Positions 7,430 through 17,144 of a stretch of 55,193 nucleotides of DNA are shown here, piece after piece. The DNA is taken from NCBI GenBank assembly GCA_028876395.1, contig JAGWRX010000087.1, positions 1-55,193 on the forward strand. Reading direction: 5' to 3'. The translations under genes were made by a program, and so were the position numbers. Source of the stretch: Acidobacteriota bacterium (GTDB taxonomy: Bacteria; Acidobacteriota; Terriglobia; Terriglobales; Acidobacteriaceae). A model generated the notes under the pieces. It had not been told where the DNA came from. It did not search any database and worked only from the letters and a program-made list of their open reading frames with translations. Position 1 is the stretch's first letter. Every line of letters starts with the position of its first letter.

Positions 7430-8791
7430 ATGGCAAAGCGGCACCAGAAGGGTGATTTCCGGAAGGGTGATATCAGTAGGCGCCTGGCCCTGGGGCTGGC
7501 GGTTGTGGCAATGCTGGCATGTCTGCCGGTGGCGGCGCAGGGCGGCGGGTTGTTTTCGCGCCACAGCAGGGCAAAAGCCGATGCGGACACTCCACCACCC
7601 AAGAAGCCGTTCATAACGGCTTCGCAGCAGGCAGCACTCGCCATTCCAGTGGAGCCGCTCGGCTTCTACGCTCCGGGCGCCTATTACCAGGGGCAGCGCG
7701 AGAGCCTTGTCTCGCTGGACTTTATCGACGAAAACCGGCTGCTGTTCACCTTCCGCGCACCGGGGCTGATCCACCGCACGGGCTCGGCGGAAGAAGAGGA
7801 ACGGCATATTCGCGCGATTGTGCTGGCCCTGCCGCAGGGAGCCGTCGAGGCCGAAACGCTGTGGACGCTGCATGACCATGAGCGCTACCTGTGGATGCTC
7901 AGGAACGGCCATTTTCTGCTGCGCGACAGGGACGATCTGAAGCAGGGCGACGCTACGCTGGAGCTGAAGCCCCTGCTCCATTTTCCGGGGCCGCTGCTTT
8001 GGCTTGAAATGGACCCGACCCAGCACTACCTGGTGACGGATTCCAGCGAGCCGGCCGAGACCGCGCCCAAGCCGGGCGAGGTTCCGAGCCCTGCAACGGC
8101 AACGGCCAGCGTTTCAACGGGCAACGCGGACAGCGAAGGGCCGCTGGACATTGTGGTGCGCATTCTGCACCGCGAGACAGGACAGGTGATGCTGGTGAGC
8201 CGGGTGCGCAACCCGGTGCGTCTGCCCATTAATCCCGATGGATACCTGGAGGTCCTGCGGTCGAATGACCGGAACTGGATGCTGAATCTGAACTACTTCA
8301 CCGGCGGCAGCAGGATTCTGGGCAAGCTGGATTCCGCATGCACGCCGGCGATCGAGTTCATCTCGCAGCAGGAGGCGCTGGCGAACACCTGCACCAACGA
8401 GGGCGGCCGCCTGATGGCGGCCTTCTCAACCGACGGCAACCGGCTGTGGGATGCGCTGGCGGCGCCCAACCAGGTGTGGCCGCTGCTGGTGATGGCTCCG
8501 AACGGCTCGCGGCTGGCGCGGGAGACCCTGGTGATCTCGCATCCCATCGATGCGTTCTCGCCGCTGACCTTCGACGATGTGATGGGCCAACTGGTGGAGG
8601 TGTATGACGCGGCGAGCGGCAAGCTGGTGCTGAAGGCCCCTGCCAGTCCCGTGCTGGACGGGGGCGGAAATGTGGCCATTTCGCCCTCGGGGAGGCGGGT
8701 TGCCGTGCTCGACGCGGGCGCAATTCAGGTGTACGACCTGCCGGCGCCCACGGCGCAGCCCCAGCCCGCCGAGGGCCACCCGGCGCGCTGA
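7430..8791 (+). CDS. Secreted protein of unknown function with propeller-like C-terminus
   Basis: A 453-residue protein. A basic N-terminus and hydrophobic stretch (about residues 18-36, LALGLAVVAMLACLPVAAQ) form a signal peptide. The mature part contains LVSLDFIDENRLLFTFR, a Thr/Ala/Pro-rich linker near residues 200-235, and a C-terminal segment NVAISPSGRRVAVLDAGAI that reads like one blade of a beta-propeller. No catalytic motif is recognisable. The gene stands 60 bases before a PP2C phosphatase on the same strand. I do not recognise a named family; a periplasmic or surface role is inferred from the signal peptide only. Confidence 0.8.
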   Translation: MAKRHQKGDFRKGDISRRLALGLAVVAMLACLPVAAQGGGLFSRHSRAKADADTPPPKKPFITASQQAALAIPVEPLGFYAPGAYYQGQRESLVSLDFIDENRLLFTFRAPGLIHRTGSAEEEERHIRAIVLALPQGAVEAETLWTLHDHERYLWMLRNGHFLLRDRDDLKQGDATLELKPLLHFPGPLLWLEMDPTQHYLVTDSSEPAETAPKPGEVPSPATATASVSTGNADSEGPLDIVVRILHRETGQVMLVSRVRNPVRLPINPDGYLEVLRSNDRNWMLNLNYFTGGSRILGKLDSACTPAIEFISQQEALANTCTNEGGRLMAAFSTDGNRLWDALAAPNQVWPLLVMAPNGSRLARETLVISHPIDAFSPLTFDDVMGQLVEVYDAASGKLVLKAPASPVLDGGGNVAISPSGRRVAVLDAGAIQVYDLPAPTAQPQPAEGHPAR

Positions 8792-8854
8792 ATGGCGTAT
8801 TTGCGGGTATTCAGCAGCGTTTCCCGTGTGTAAACTATTTTGCGGGGGTTTTTC

Positions 8855-9595
8855 TTGGCCACGGCCGTCTTACATTACATGGCTGCGGCGGTCACCGACC
8901 GCGGCCGCAAGCGATCATCGAACGAAGACGCATTTGGATACTCCGTCGAGGACGGGGTCTATGTTGTCTGTGACGGCATGGGCGGCGCGGCGGCGGGAGA
9001 GATTGCCAGCTCCCTGGCGGTGGACGAGGTACTGCGCCTGGTGACGGCCAACGGCCATAACGGTCATGCGCATCTGCCCGACTCTGCCGAGCAGGCCATC
9101 CTGGCCGCCAATGAGGCGATCTACTCGCGCGGGCAGCGGAACCGGCGGCTGAGCGGCATGGGCACCACGCTGGTGGCCCTGGCGGTGCAGGAGAGCCATG
9201 CGTGGGTGCTCAACATCGGCGACAGCCGCTGCTACCGGCTGCGCAAGGACCGGCTGGAGCAGCTCACGGTGGATCACTCGCTGGTGGAAGAGCAGGTGAG
9301 GATTGGGCGCATGAGCCGCACTGAAGCCCTGCGCTCGCCGCTGAAGAATGTGATTACCCGCGCGCTGGGCACACAGTGCCGGGTGACTCCCGACATTTTT
9401 GAACTCGAAGCCGAGCCGGGCGATCTGTTCCTGCTCTGCTCTGACGGATTGACGCGCGAGTTATCCGATCCGGTGATTGAGTCGCTGCTGGCTGGCGACC
9501 GCCCACTGGAAGAGCTTTGCGCGCGCCTGGTGGACGCCGCGAAGAAGGCCGGGGGACACGACAACATTACCTGCCTGCTGGTGCGCGCCGCCTGA
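8855..9595 (+). CDS. PP2C-family Ser/Thr protein phosphatase (Stp1/PstP type)
   Basis: A soluble phosphatase of about 246 residues that reverses Ser/Thr kinase signalling. The PPM motifs appear in order: TDRGRKRSSNEDAF, VVCDGMGGAAAGE (metal-binding Asp), GMGTTLVAL, NIGDSRCYRL, DHSLVEEQVR, LLCSDGLTREL, and GGHDNITCLLV (metal-binding Asp). The segment AVLHY before the first motif corresponds to the first strand of PstP-like enzymes, so translation should begin upstream of ATG 8879; TTG at 8855 with GGGGG six bases upstream is preferred, and TTG 8840 is possible. No cognate kinase is in the window. Confidence 0.92.
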   Translation: MATAVLHYMAAAVTDRGRKRSSNEDAFGYSVEDGVYVVCDGMGGAAAGEIASSLAVDEVLRLVTANGHNGHAHLPDSAEQAILAANEAIYSRGQRNRRLSGMGTTLVALAVQESHAWVLNIGDSRCYRLRKDRLEQLTVDHSLVEEQVRIGRMSRTEALRSPLKNVITRALGTQCRVTPDIFELEAEPGDLFLLCSDGLTRELSDPVIESLLAGDRPLEELCARLVDAAKKAGGHDNITCLLVRAA

Positions 9596-9904
9596 GAAGC
9601 AATTCGCCCGAAAGAATATCTCCAGTCATTCCGCCGGCACTGGCCGAGCGCTGCGTCGCCGTGCATCGGCGAAAAGGAATTACAATGGAAACGCAACCAT
9701 GATTGGTCGACGGGGGATGCCAGCCGCTTCTCTCGTCGGGACGCTCCAACCGGATTGCGGTTGAAGCTGAATCCGGAACGAACGCCAACCGTAGAAACTG
9801 CAAGCCGAAGACACAGCCGATCAACCGGGCGCAAACCCAGCATGCGCGTCCGCGAAAGGCCATGCGATGCCGCTGGATCGCGGCGCAGATTGAATGGATC
9901 GACG
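9596..9904 (+). other. Intergenic region upstream of the DUF5916 gene
   Basis: These 309 bases contain no supported gene. Short frames here have no ribosome site. A TACAAT hexamer at 9681-9686 could be a -10 element for the downstream outer-membrane protein gene, but no good -35 is found at 16-18 bases, so this is only a candidate. Confidence 0.3.
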
Positions 9905-12388
9905 GTGAAAAAAGGGGCTCTTATTCATTGCGCGCCATCCTTCCGGAAGCATGAAGCCGTCTTGCGGCTTTTCTCAGGGCGGGCATCGGCAGCGGCAGGC
10001 AAGGGCCTGCTGGCCCTGCTGTTTGTGCTTGCGCTGCTGCTGCCTGTCAGCAGTGCTGCGGCTGCGGGGGCGGACCGACGAAGCAGCAATCCCGCTGATA
10101 CGGGGGACGACGCCGCAGACCATGCGGCATCGAGCCTGGTGTTGCCTGCGCTGCCGAGCGGGATGCCGCACGTGATTGTGCCCTCTCTTGCCGCGACGCC
10201 GAAGCTTGCGGATTTCCTGGCGGCGGCTCCAAAGTCGAGCGTGGCGCGCAGCATGCTGCGCATCTCCGATTTCATCGAGCGCTATCCTGACGACGGCTCG
10301 CCGACCACGGAACCGACCGTGGCGTACATGGGCTACACGCACGAGTTCCTTTACGTGGCGTTTGTTTGCAAGGACGACAACACGGAGGCGATTCGCGCCC
10401 ACATGCTGCAGCGCGACTCGCTGAGCGACGACGATTTTGTCGAGGTGATGCTCGACACCTTCCACGACAACCGCCGCGCCTTTATCTTCAAGGCCAACGC
10501 GCTGGGGATTCAGGCGGATGCTCTTTATACGGAACAGACGGGCTCAGATTACTCGTTCGACACCGTATGGGATTCATGGGGTCGCCGCACGCCGGACGGG
10601 TTCGTTGTGCTGATGCGCATTCCCTTTGCCAGCCTCCGCTTTGACAGCGTATCCGAGGGCACCTCGCGCACGTGGGGCCTGATTCTGCAGCGCAGCGTCA
10701 CACGCAAGAACGAGTCGGATTTCTGGCCGCAGGTAAAGCATGATGTTGCTGGGCGGCTTACGCAAGAGGCGGTGGCGGAGGGCTTCAGGGGTATCGAGCG
10801 GGGAAAGAACTGGCAGTTTGAGCCGTATGGACTGGCGCACAGTTATAAACAGCTGAACACGGTGAATCCCGTGAATCCCTTCTTCAACAACAAAAATCTG
10901 CAGGGATATACCGGGCTGGACATGAAGTCCGTGCTGCATAACAGCCTGGTGCTGGACATGACCTTCAATCCGGACTTCAGCCAGATAGGAGTGAATAACC
11001 CGGCTCCGCCGAATCAGCGCTTCCAGTATTACTTCCCGGAGCTGCGGCCTTTCTTCATAGAAAATTCGAGTTACTTTCAGACGCCTCTGAATCTTTACTA
11101 CACGCCGAACATAGTGATGCCGCAGTTCGGGCAGCGCCTTACGGGCAAGATAGGCGATTATGCAGTGGGCATCCTGAGCGTGGACGACCGGAACCCTGGC
11201 CTGCAGGTTCCCGAGGGCAGTCCAGACTATGGCTCGCGCTCGCATTTCTACGTGGGGCGCGTCAATCGGGACATCGGCAACCAGTCGAATGTGGGTGTGA
11301 TTTTTGCAGACCGGCAATATCTGAACTCATTCAACCGCAACGGCGGCGTCGATTATCGCATCCGCCTGGGCGAGCGCTGGACGATGTCAGGCCAGGCTGT
11401 GACTTCAGAGACCAGAAACATGGACAGGTCCTGGCGGAGCGGGCAGGCGGAGACGCAGGGAGTGAGTTACTCTGACTTACATCGAAGTTTATGGTTAAAT
11501 TACACTGACATCGCGTCTGGATATCTGACCCAGACCGGATTCTTTACCCGTCCGGACGTCCGCGAGCCCAGAGGCGCGTTCTCCTATACGTTTCGGCCCG
11601 ACCATGGGCCGCTGCTGTCGCACTCAATCTACGTCTACTCAGAGCGCATCTGGGATCATACGGGTCTGCCGCTCGATTACTATTTCAATCCGTCCTATAA
11701 CCTGAATTTCAAGCATCGCACCAACCTGTCTTTCTTTCTTGACCTCGGCCAGGACCGGCTTCGGCCGAGCGATTACTCGGCGCTTCCGGACAACGTGGAA
11801 TACCACAGCCACGCCGCCGGAGCAAGCTTCTACACCTCGCCCGACCCTGCGGTGGCCATTGGGATCACCGGGTATTCGGGCGAGGTAATCAATTACTCTC
11901 CTGTGAGCGGAGATGGGCCATCGCCGGTAGACGTTGCATCGAATCACGTGAACTTTGAGGTCAAGCCGGTGCAACCGCTGGATCTTCTTACGTCCTATGA
12001 GTTCGACCATTTTACCGACCCGGCCACCGGCGCTGTGGCCTATGACAACCACCAGATCGTCGCGCGATGGAATTACCAGATGGACAAGGCATGGTCGGTG
12101 AACTTCATCGGTGAATATCTGGCGAGGCTCCCGAACAGCAGCTTTACAGACCTGCCCAACAACAAGGACGTGTTCGGCGATGTGCTGCTGACGTACCTGC
12201 CGCATCCCGGCACGGCGCTCTATATGGGTTACACGACCGACTACGTGAACCTGAATGCCGATCTGTGCACACGCGGACCGGGCGGCCTCTGCAATACGAA
12301 CGAACCAATTCTTCCGCGCACAAATTCGTCCATGCTGAACGATCAGCGGATCTTCTACATGAAAGTCAATTATCTGTTCCGGTTCTAA
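9905..12388 (+). CDS. DUF5916 outer-membrane protein with N-terminal sugar-binding-like domain
   Basis: About 827 residues. After a signal peptide (KGLLALLFVLALLLPVSSAAAA) comes a domain of the CBM9/DOMON-like type around residues 100-260, with VAYMGYTHEFLYVAFVCKD and DDDFVEVMLDTFHD. The rest is a long beta-rich DUF5916 region with alternating aromatic and polar residues, RPFFIENSSYF, and the C-terminal strand FYMKVNYLFRF ending in Phe, as expected for an outer-membrane barrel. The family is frequent in Acidobacteria and Bacteroidetes; its function is not established. GTG at 9905 (VKKGALIHC) is chosen as a typical signal-peptide start; TTG at 9962 is an alternative. Confidence 0.82.
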   Translation: MKKGALIHCAPSFRKHEAVLRLFSGRASAAAGKGLLALLFVLALLLPVSSAAAAGADRRSSNPADTGDDAADHAASSLVLPALPSGMPHVIVPSLAATPKLADFLAAAPKSSVARSMLRISDFIERYPDDGSPTTEPTVAYMGYTHEFLYVAFVCKDDNTEAIRAHMLQRDSLSDDDFVEVMLDTFHDNRRAFIFKANALGIQADALYTEQTGSDYSFDTVWDSWGRRTPDGFVVLMRIPFASLRFDSVSEGTSRTWGLILQRSVTRKNESDFWPQVKHDVAGRLTQEAVAEGFRGIERGKNWQFEPYGLAHSYKQLNTVNPVNPFFNNKNLQGYTGLDMKSVLHNSLVLDMTFNPDFSQIGVNNPAPPNQRFQYYFPELRPFFIENSSYFQTPLNLYYTPNIVMPQFGQRLTGKIGDYAVGILSVDDRNPGLQVPEGSPDYGSRSHFYVGRVNRDIGNQSNVGVIFADRQYLNSFNRNGGVDYRIRLGERWTMSGQAVTSETRNMDRSWRSGQAETQGVSYSDLHRSLWLNYTDIASGYLTQTGFFTRPDVREPRGAFSYTFRPDHGPLLSHSIYVYSERIWDHTGLPLDYYFNPSYNLNFKHRTNLSFFLDLGQDRLRPSDYSALPDNVEYHSHAAGASFYTSPDPAVAIGITGYSGEVINYSPVSGDGPSPVDVASNHVNFEVKPVQPLDLLTSYEFDHFTDPATGAVAYDNHQIVARWNYQMDKAWSVNFIGEYLARLPNSSFTDLPNNKDVFGDVLLTYLPHPGTALYMGYTTDYVNLNADLCTRGPGGLCNTNEPILPRTNSSMLNDQRIFYMKVNYLFRF

Positions 12389-12419
12389 TGCCTGGCCGTC
12401 ATGACTGGACGGATGCCGG

Positions 12420-13367
12420 TCATGGCGCAGAGTGCGTGGCCCCGATGCAGGATTTGAAGTAGTCGAGGCTCAACCTCAGTCCCGTCTCGAGATCGATCCT
12501 GGGCTCCCAGCCAAAGAGCCGCTTTGCCTTGCTGATGTCCGGCCGGCGCTGCATGGGGTCGTCGGTCGGGAGGGGACGATAGACAATCCGGCTCTTCGAT
12601 CCCGTTACGCGCAGGACTGCCCTGGCGCAATCCAGAATCGTCCATTCAGCCGGGTTGCCAATATTCACCGGCAGATGCTCGTCGCAGCGCGAAAGCGCAA
12701 GGATGCCTTCGATCTCGTCGGAGACATAACAGAAGCTGCGGGTCTGGGCGCCCTCGCCGTAAACGGTCAGATCTTCGCCTTGCAGCGCCTGCATCATGAA
12801 GTTGGAAATCACGCGGCCATCATTTTTCTGAAGCCGCGGTCCGTAGGTATTGAAGATGCGGACGAGCCGCGTATCGACGCCGCGGTAGCGGTTGTAGGCC
12901 ATGACCAGCGCCTCAGAGAATCGCTTGGCCTCATCGTAGACCGAGCGCGGCCCGATCGGATTGACATGGCCCCAGTAATCTTCTGTCTGAGGATGCACCA
13001 GCGGGTCGCCGTAGCACTCGGAGGTGGAAGCGTGGAGAAACTTTGCGCCGTATTGTTTTGCAAGTTCGAGGGCGTTGCGGGTGCCATCCGAGCCGACCTG
13101 GAGCGTCTCGATGCCGAGCCTCAGGTAGTCGACCGGGCTGGCCGGAGAAGCAAAGTTGAAGACGTAGTCCACGCGCCCGGGATCGAACGGCTCGCATATG
13201 TCGCGCTCGAGGAACTGGAAGCGCGGCTCATGCGCCAGATGCTTGAGGTTGGCCGTGGAGCCAGTGCTCAGATTGTCCACGCCAATGATGGAATGGCCCT
13301 CTGCCAACAGCGCATCTGCAAGATGCGAGCCAAGAAAACCCGCAACACCCGTGATCAATGCGTCCAA
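12420..13367 (-). CDS. UDP-glucuronate decarboxylase-type NAD-dependent epimerase/dehydratase
   Basis: A 315-residue short-chain dehydrogenase/reductase that most likely turns UDP-glucuronate into UDP-xylose for polysaccharide synthesis. Visible motifs are the NAD-binding [16 protein letters not shown], the substrate loop [20 protein letters not shown], the catalytic pair in VYDEAKRF, and [15 protein letters not shown] and YGDP together are typical of the UXS subfamily rather than GalE. The start is TTG at 13365-13367 with GGAG six bases upstream; a longer frame would add an unneeded leader. It lies 123 bases downstream of the SLBB export gene on the same strand, probably within one polysaccharide operon. 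Confidence 0.88.
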   Translation of the reverse strand: MDALITGVAGFLGSHLADALLAEGHSIIGVDNLSTGSTANLKHLAHEPRFQFLERDICEPFDPGRVDYVFNFASPASPVDYLRLGIETLQVGSDGTRNALELAKQYGAKFLHASTSECYGDPLVHPQTEDYWGHVNPIGPRSVYDEAKRFSEALVMAYNRYRGVDTRLVRIFNTYGPRLQKNDGRVISNFMMQALQGEDLTVYGEGAQTRSFCYVSDEIEGILALSRCDEHLPVNIGNPAEWTILDCARAVLRVTGSKSRIVYRPLPTDDPMQRRPDISKAKRLFGWEPRIDLETGLRLSLDYFKSCIGATHSAP

Positions 13368-13450
13368 CGGAAGCTCCTCACGCCATTGTATTCGCAGCAG
13401 CGGTGATTCCATGGCCGCAGCCCTTCGGCCCTGGGAGTGAAGACCGCGGC

Positions 13451-13481
13451 GCGCGTTGTCAGCACTCCTGAGACAACGCGC
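13451..13481 (-). terminator. Intergenic hairpin between the SLBB gene and the decarboxylase
   Basis: A perfect 10-bp stem, GCGCGTTGTC at 13451-13460 and its complement at 13472-13481, with an 11-base loop, lies 10 bases past the stop of the SLBB gene. It lacks a T tract on either side, so it may be a weak or factor-dependent terminator, or an mRNA-stabilising structure between two cistrons. Confidence 0.35.
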
Positions 13482-13490
13482 CTGGTCTGG

Positions 13491-16187
13491 CTACGGAAGC
13501 AGCGTAAGAGAAACGGCGCCCAGCGCGAATTGCGAGAAGACCGAGGACCAGTCCGCGACTCCGCGGAGAATGGAAGGCTTGAAGGTCTTGTCGGGCACCA
13601 CGATCGTGTCTCCGGGATTCATAGGCAGGTTGTAGAACTCGTTGCCCCACAGCCCGCTGCCCATGTCGTAGCTGATGACTTTTCCGTCGGCGCGGATGAT
13701 GAACTCGCGCTTGCGGTCGGCGTCTTTGGTGGGGCCGCCTGCCTGGCGCAGATAGGCACCGGCGCGTTTTCCCCTGGCATACAGGAAGGTGTTCTGGTCG
13801 TAGACCGCGCCCACCACATTGACCGTGGCCGGAACAGGCGGAACGACAAAACGATCGCCGTTTTCCATCGCGATATCGGGAATGCTGTTGACGCCGGTGC
13901 TGCCGGGCTTGAACTCGAGCACGACGCGGCCCGTGGCGCGAATCTGACGGAGGCGGTTCATCAACTCCTGCTCGTTTGCCAGCGCAGCCGGTCCGCCGGC
14001 CATGCCCTGCGACGAGGTTTGCGAGGCGGCCAGCGCCATGTTGCTGCGCTGAATCCGCATGTCCAGGCTCTGCACGTATTCGTCAATCCTGGCTTGTTGC
14101 AGCCTACGCGCCGATTCGCGGGAAAACTCCGACCCGTAGAGATACGCATTCGGCGTGAGGCCGCCTGCGCGCTCCACCAACTGGCGCAGTGATTCGCCGG
14201 GCTCAACCGCGTATACGCCGGCGTGCGCGAATTCACCCTCAAGCCTGACCAGCTTGGTTTGCTCCGCGAGCGGGACGCGAATGTCCGCCTCAGAAAAGAT
14301 GGACACGACGTCGCCGGCCTGCAGTTCGAGATCCTGCGAAGCATCGTGCTGGAGGACGAGCTTGCCCAGGTCGAATGGAATCAGTCTGGCTTTCAGGGTG
14401 TCCTTGTCGAGCCGTTCGATGACGGCATAATTCCAGTCGATCTCCGGAGCGAGCTGGCGAACCACGGTTCGTTGCGCGGGGCGGGGAGTTCCAGCCGACA
14501 GGGTGCTCTGCTCGGCAGCCAGCGAACTGCCGCCGGCGCGCTGCTGCGCGCTCAAATTCTGATCCTGCTGCTGTTCCATACTGGACTGACCTTGCTGCGC
14601 GTCGGCTCCGTATGGGGCCATCTGCGATCCTGAGTCGATCTGATTCTGCTGGTCATCCAATCCGGGCTGATTCTGCTGCGGGCCCATGCCAGGCTGATTC
14701 TGCTGCACTCCGCGCTGACGGGGCCCCATCATGCCGGGCTGCTGGGCTGCGCTGAGCTTGATGGCATGGTTCTCCGCCGGCTGGCGCAGATTGTCAAAGC
14801 CCCGCGTCGGCTCAAACTCGGGAGCGGGCAGTCCGAGCTGCGCGCGCTTCCACCAGTAATCCCTGGTGACGAGCGATTCCTTGTCCGGGATCAGTTCGCT
14901 GACCTTCATACCGGGGTGCCAGGCGAAGCGGCCCGGATTTGCGATGTTGCCGCGGAGGATCACCGTCTGGCGATAGATGGGGACGATGGAGAAGACGCGC
15001 ACCAGGTCGCCGTTGGCCAGCGGAGTCGCCAGGCCGCTCTGATCGTAGGCCACCTCCATGGCGTGGCGGTCCTGATGCCCCTCAATGCGCTCGATGGAAA
15101 TGCGCGCCTCGGCGGCAACGGCAGAAACGCCTCCGGCACTTGCGAGGAGATCGGACAGCGGCTCGTTCTCGCGCAACTCATAAATGGCGGGGCTGCGCAC
15201 GCTGCCCGTGATTGCCGCCTGGGCGCCGACCGGGGGAATGAAGATGACATCGCCGGGCAGGAGCTTCGCGTCCTTTGACTTGTCGCCGTGAATGAGCAGG
15301 TTGTAGAGGTCGAAATCCGTGACGACCGCACCCCCGCGACGCAACTCAATGTGGCGCATGGAGCCTTGCAGGGAGGGACCGCCGCTTGAAAAGATTGCGT
15401 CCACCAGCGTGCTGAGAGAGCTAACGGTATATGCGCCGGGACGCCGCGCCTCGCCCGCCACATAGATCTGAATGGAGCGAATCTGGCCCACATCCGCGGT
15501 GAGATCAAAATTGCGGTAGATGCGCCCGACAGCGCTGCGGAGATGCGAATCGAGCTCGGAGAAGGGCAGGCCGGCAACATGCACCGGGCCGATCTGCGGG
15601 AGATAGATCTCGCCTGAGCGGTCAACGCGCAGGTTTGCCTGGAAGTTGACCTGACCCCACACACGGATCCGCAAAACGTCGTCGGGCCCGAGGACAAAAT
15701 CGGACGGGACCGGGGTCATATCGAGCGGCGCGAAGGTGGAAGGCACCGTGCGAAAGAGATTCGCACCATAGATGGGCAGAATCTGGCCGGTGGTGGAGGC
15801 AACAAACTTCTGGAACTCCGTGAGCGGCTCCGGGGGCAGCGTCACCTGCAGCGTCTGGTTCTGCACAGGCTGCTGGCGCGAGAGAGGTCCAGTGTCGGAG
15901 TAATTGTTGTTGAGCCCTCGCGATGACGCGCCATACTGTCCCGGCGCTGCAGTTTGAGTCTGCGGGGGCAGCATGGGATTCGAGGTTCCGGCATTCTGGC
16001 CTGTACACTGCGGCGAATCCGCAAGCATTGGATCGGTACAATCCGGCGAGCTTTGACTCTGCGTCCCGTACGGCGAACTACCCTGGGAGGGCAGTTGCGC
16101 GTGGAGCGCCGCCGAGAGGGAAGATATCAGGAAGATGAATCCTAACTGCCTGAATATGCAGACGTGTAATTTGGGACGGCAGGGCAC
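13491..16187 (-). CDS. Wza-like polysaccharide export protein with several SLBB domains
   Basis: A roughly 898-residue periplasmic/outer-membrane exporter of capsule or exopolysaccharide. A signal peptide ends near SAALHAQ with no lipobox cysteine, unlike Wza. A Pro/Gln/Ser-rich linker leads to the polysaccharide export domain (FVLGPDDVLRIRVWGQ, about residue 165) and several SLBB domains (GEARRPGAYTV, GNIANPGRFAW, GEFAHAGVYAVEPG, GAVYDQNTFLYARG). Between the second and third lies a Gln-rich insert with NQPG repeats (about residues 476-540). The C-terminal IVVPDKTF segment and hydrophobic tail are typical. Start: GTG at 16185-16187, with AGGAGG 13 bases upstream; ATG at 16238 is an alternative. 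Confidence 0.88.
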   Translation of the reverse strand: MPCRPKLHVCIFRQLGFIFLISSLSAALHAQLPSQGSSPYGTQSQSSPDCTDPMLADSPQCTGQNAGTSNPMLPPQTQTAAPGQYGASSRGLNNNYSDTGPLSRQQPVQNQTLQVTLPPEPLTEFQKFVASTTGQILPIYGANLFRTVPSTFAPLDMTPVPSDFVLGPDDVLRIRVWGQVNFQANLRVDRSGEIYLPQIGPVHVAGLPFSELDSHLRSAVGRIYRNFDLTADVGQIRSIQIYVAGEARRPGAYTVSSLSTLVDAIFSSGGPSLQGSMRHIELRRGGAVVTDFDLYNLLIHGDKSKDAKLLPGDVIFIPPVGAQAAITGSVRSPAIYELRENEPLSDLLASAGGVSAVAAEARISIERIEGHQDRHAMEVAYDQSGLATPLANGDLVRVFSIVPIYRQTVILRGNIANPGRFAWHPGMKVSELIPDKESLVTRDYWWKRAQLGLPAPEFEPTRGFDNLRQPAENHAIKLSAAQQPGMMGPRQRGVQQNQPGMGPQQNQPGLDDQQNQIDSGSQMAPYGADAQQGQSSMEQQQDQNLSAQQRAGGSSLAAEQSTLSAGTPRPAQRTVVRQLAPEIDWNYAVIERLDKDTLKARLIPFDLGKLVLQHDASQDLELQAGDVVSIFSEADIRVPLAEQTKLVRLEGEFAHAGVYAVEPGESLRQLVERAGGLTPNAYLYGSEFSRESARRLQQARIDEYVQSLDMRIQRSNMALAASQTSSQGMAGGPAALANEQELMNRLRQIRATGRVVLEFKPGSTGVNSIPDIAMENGDRFVVPPVPATVNVVGAVYDQNTFLYARGKRAGAYLRQAGGPTKDADRKREFIIRADGKVISYDMGSGLWGNEFYNLPMNPGDTIVVPDKTFKPSILRGVADWSSVFSQFALGAVSLTLLP

Positions 16188-17144
16188 ACAATCATCACCG
16201 CGACCTCCTATCGTCCTGCCGTATTGTGAGTTGCTCATATGCCACGAGTCTAGCACGCGCCGTCAGCTTACCGACGGTGATTTTGAAGTGGCTGGGAGGA
16301 AGTCTCTGCTGCGCGCAACCTGTGTAGCTTCAGGACTTCCCATTACGGGGCGGGCTCTGGATTTTCAATTGGTAACACGCTTCGCAGGGCGGCGCACGCG
16401 CTGCAAACTAATTTCAGAGATTTGACGGAACTGCGAGTACTGCACTCGCTGCGGCTAGCAGTCTTGCATGTTAAGTTGCGCCAATATCCGAAGGGTTGCG
16501 CGAAGTCATACTTGAGGCCGCAAGGGAGGGGCGGTCGAAGGGCGATGTTTTTGTGTTTTTTCAATTTCATGTACCAAATTATGCAATATCAAAAATCCTA
16601 TAAATTGCCGGCGGGCAGGGCGCAGCTTAGGGTTATCAATGTGCAAACCATGTCCGCATATTTTTCTTAGTACCTAAGTAATGCTATGAACGTTGATCTT
16701 GTGATCTGCAGGCCGCACTAACTCCCGGGTTTAATGTATGATGCTGCAAATTGGACAAGGTTGAATTGGCCTGTTTCCGTGCTGTTTCGACTCTACGATA
16801 ACCGATGAATCGTTGACTATTTTGCAACTAAAATGACGTGTCCCCGGTGTCATGTGCATGCCATAAGTTGTACACAGACGGCATGCTGCAAGATAAAGAA
16901 ATCTTTAACGAATTGGAATGCGCACTGCGAGAAAAGTGAGCTATACTGACTCCATAAACAGAATAAGTTGCGGGCGAAGCTCCCCCGCACTTCTTTCGGG
17001 CACTAGCTGCGTGGTGATCGTGCGCGCGTTTTCTTGAAGTTTCAAGGGAAATGCACTTTCAGCCGATGGCGGTTTCAAATCAGACAGTCGGCAGTTTTAT
17101 TTTCCTTCAACGAGTTCGTCGTTTGTTGCGCTTTGGAGGACCAC
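16188..17144. other. AT-rich divergent intergenic region of the polysaccharide locus
   Basis: About 0.9 kb separates the leftward SLBB gene from the rightward sugar transferase, and it is visibly richer in A and T than the surrounding genes, especially 16540-16960. Short frames lack ribosome sites and family likeness. Visible elements: the palindrome CTTAG-TAC-CTAAG at 16666-16678, an inverted repeat CCGTC/GACGG near 16260-16277, and a TATACT hexamer at 16942-16947 that could be a -10 for the sugar transferase. Length and composition suggest a complex control region or foreign origin; neither is shown. Confidence 0.5.

Noticed and set aside
16422-16670. An 82-codon frame in the AT-rich region as a small gene
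   Set aside because: No ribosome site, no recognisable motif, and composition like the surrounding non-coding DNA.
16757-16775. Sigma-54 promoter in the polysaccharide intergenic region
   Set aside because: A TGGCC...TGCT pair has 11 rather than 10 bases between the GG and GC dinucleotides, so it fails the strict -24/-12 spacing.
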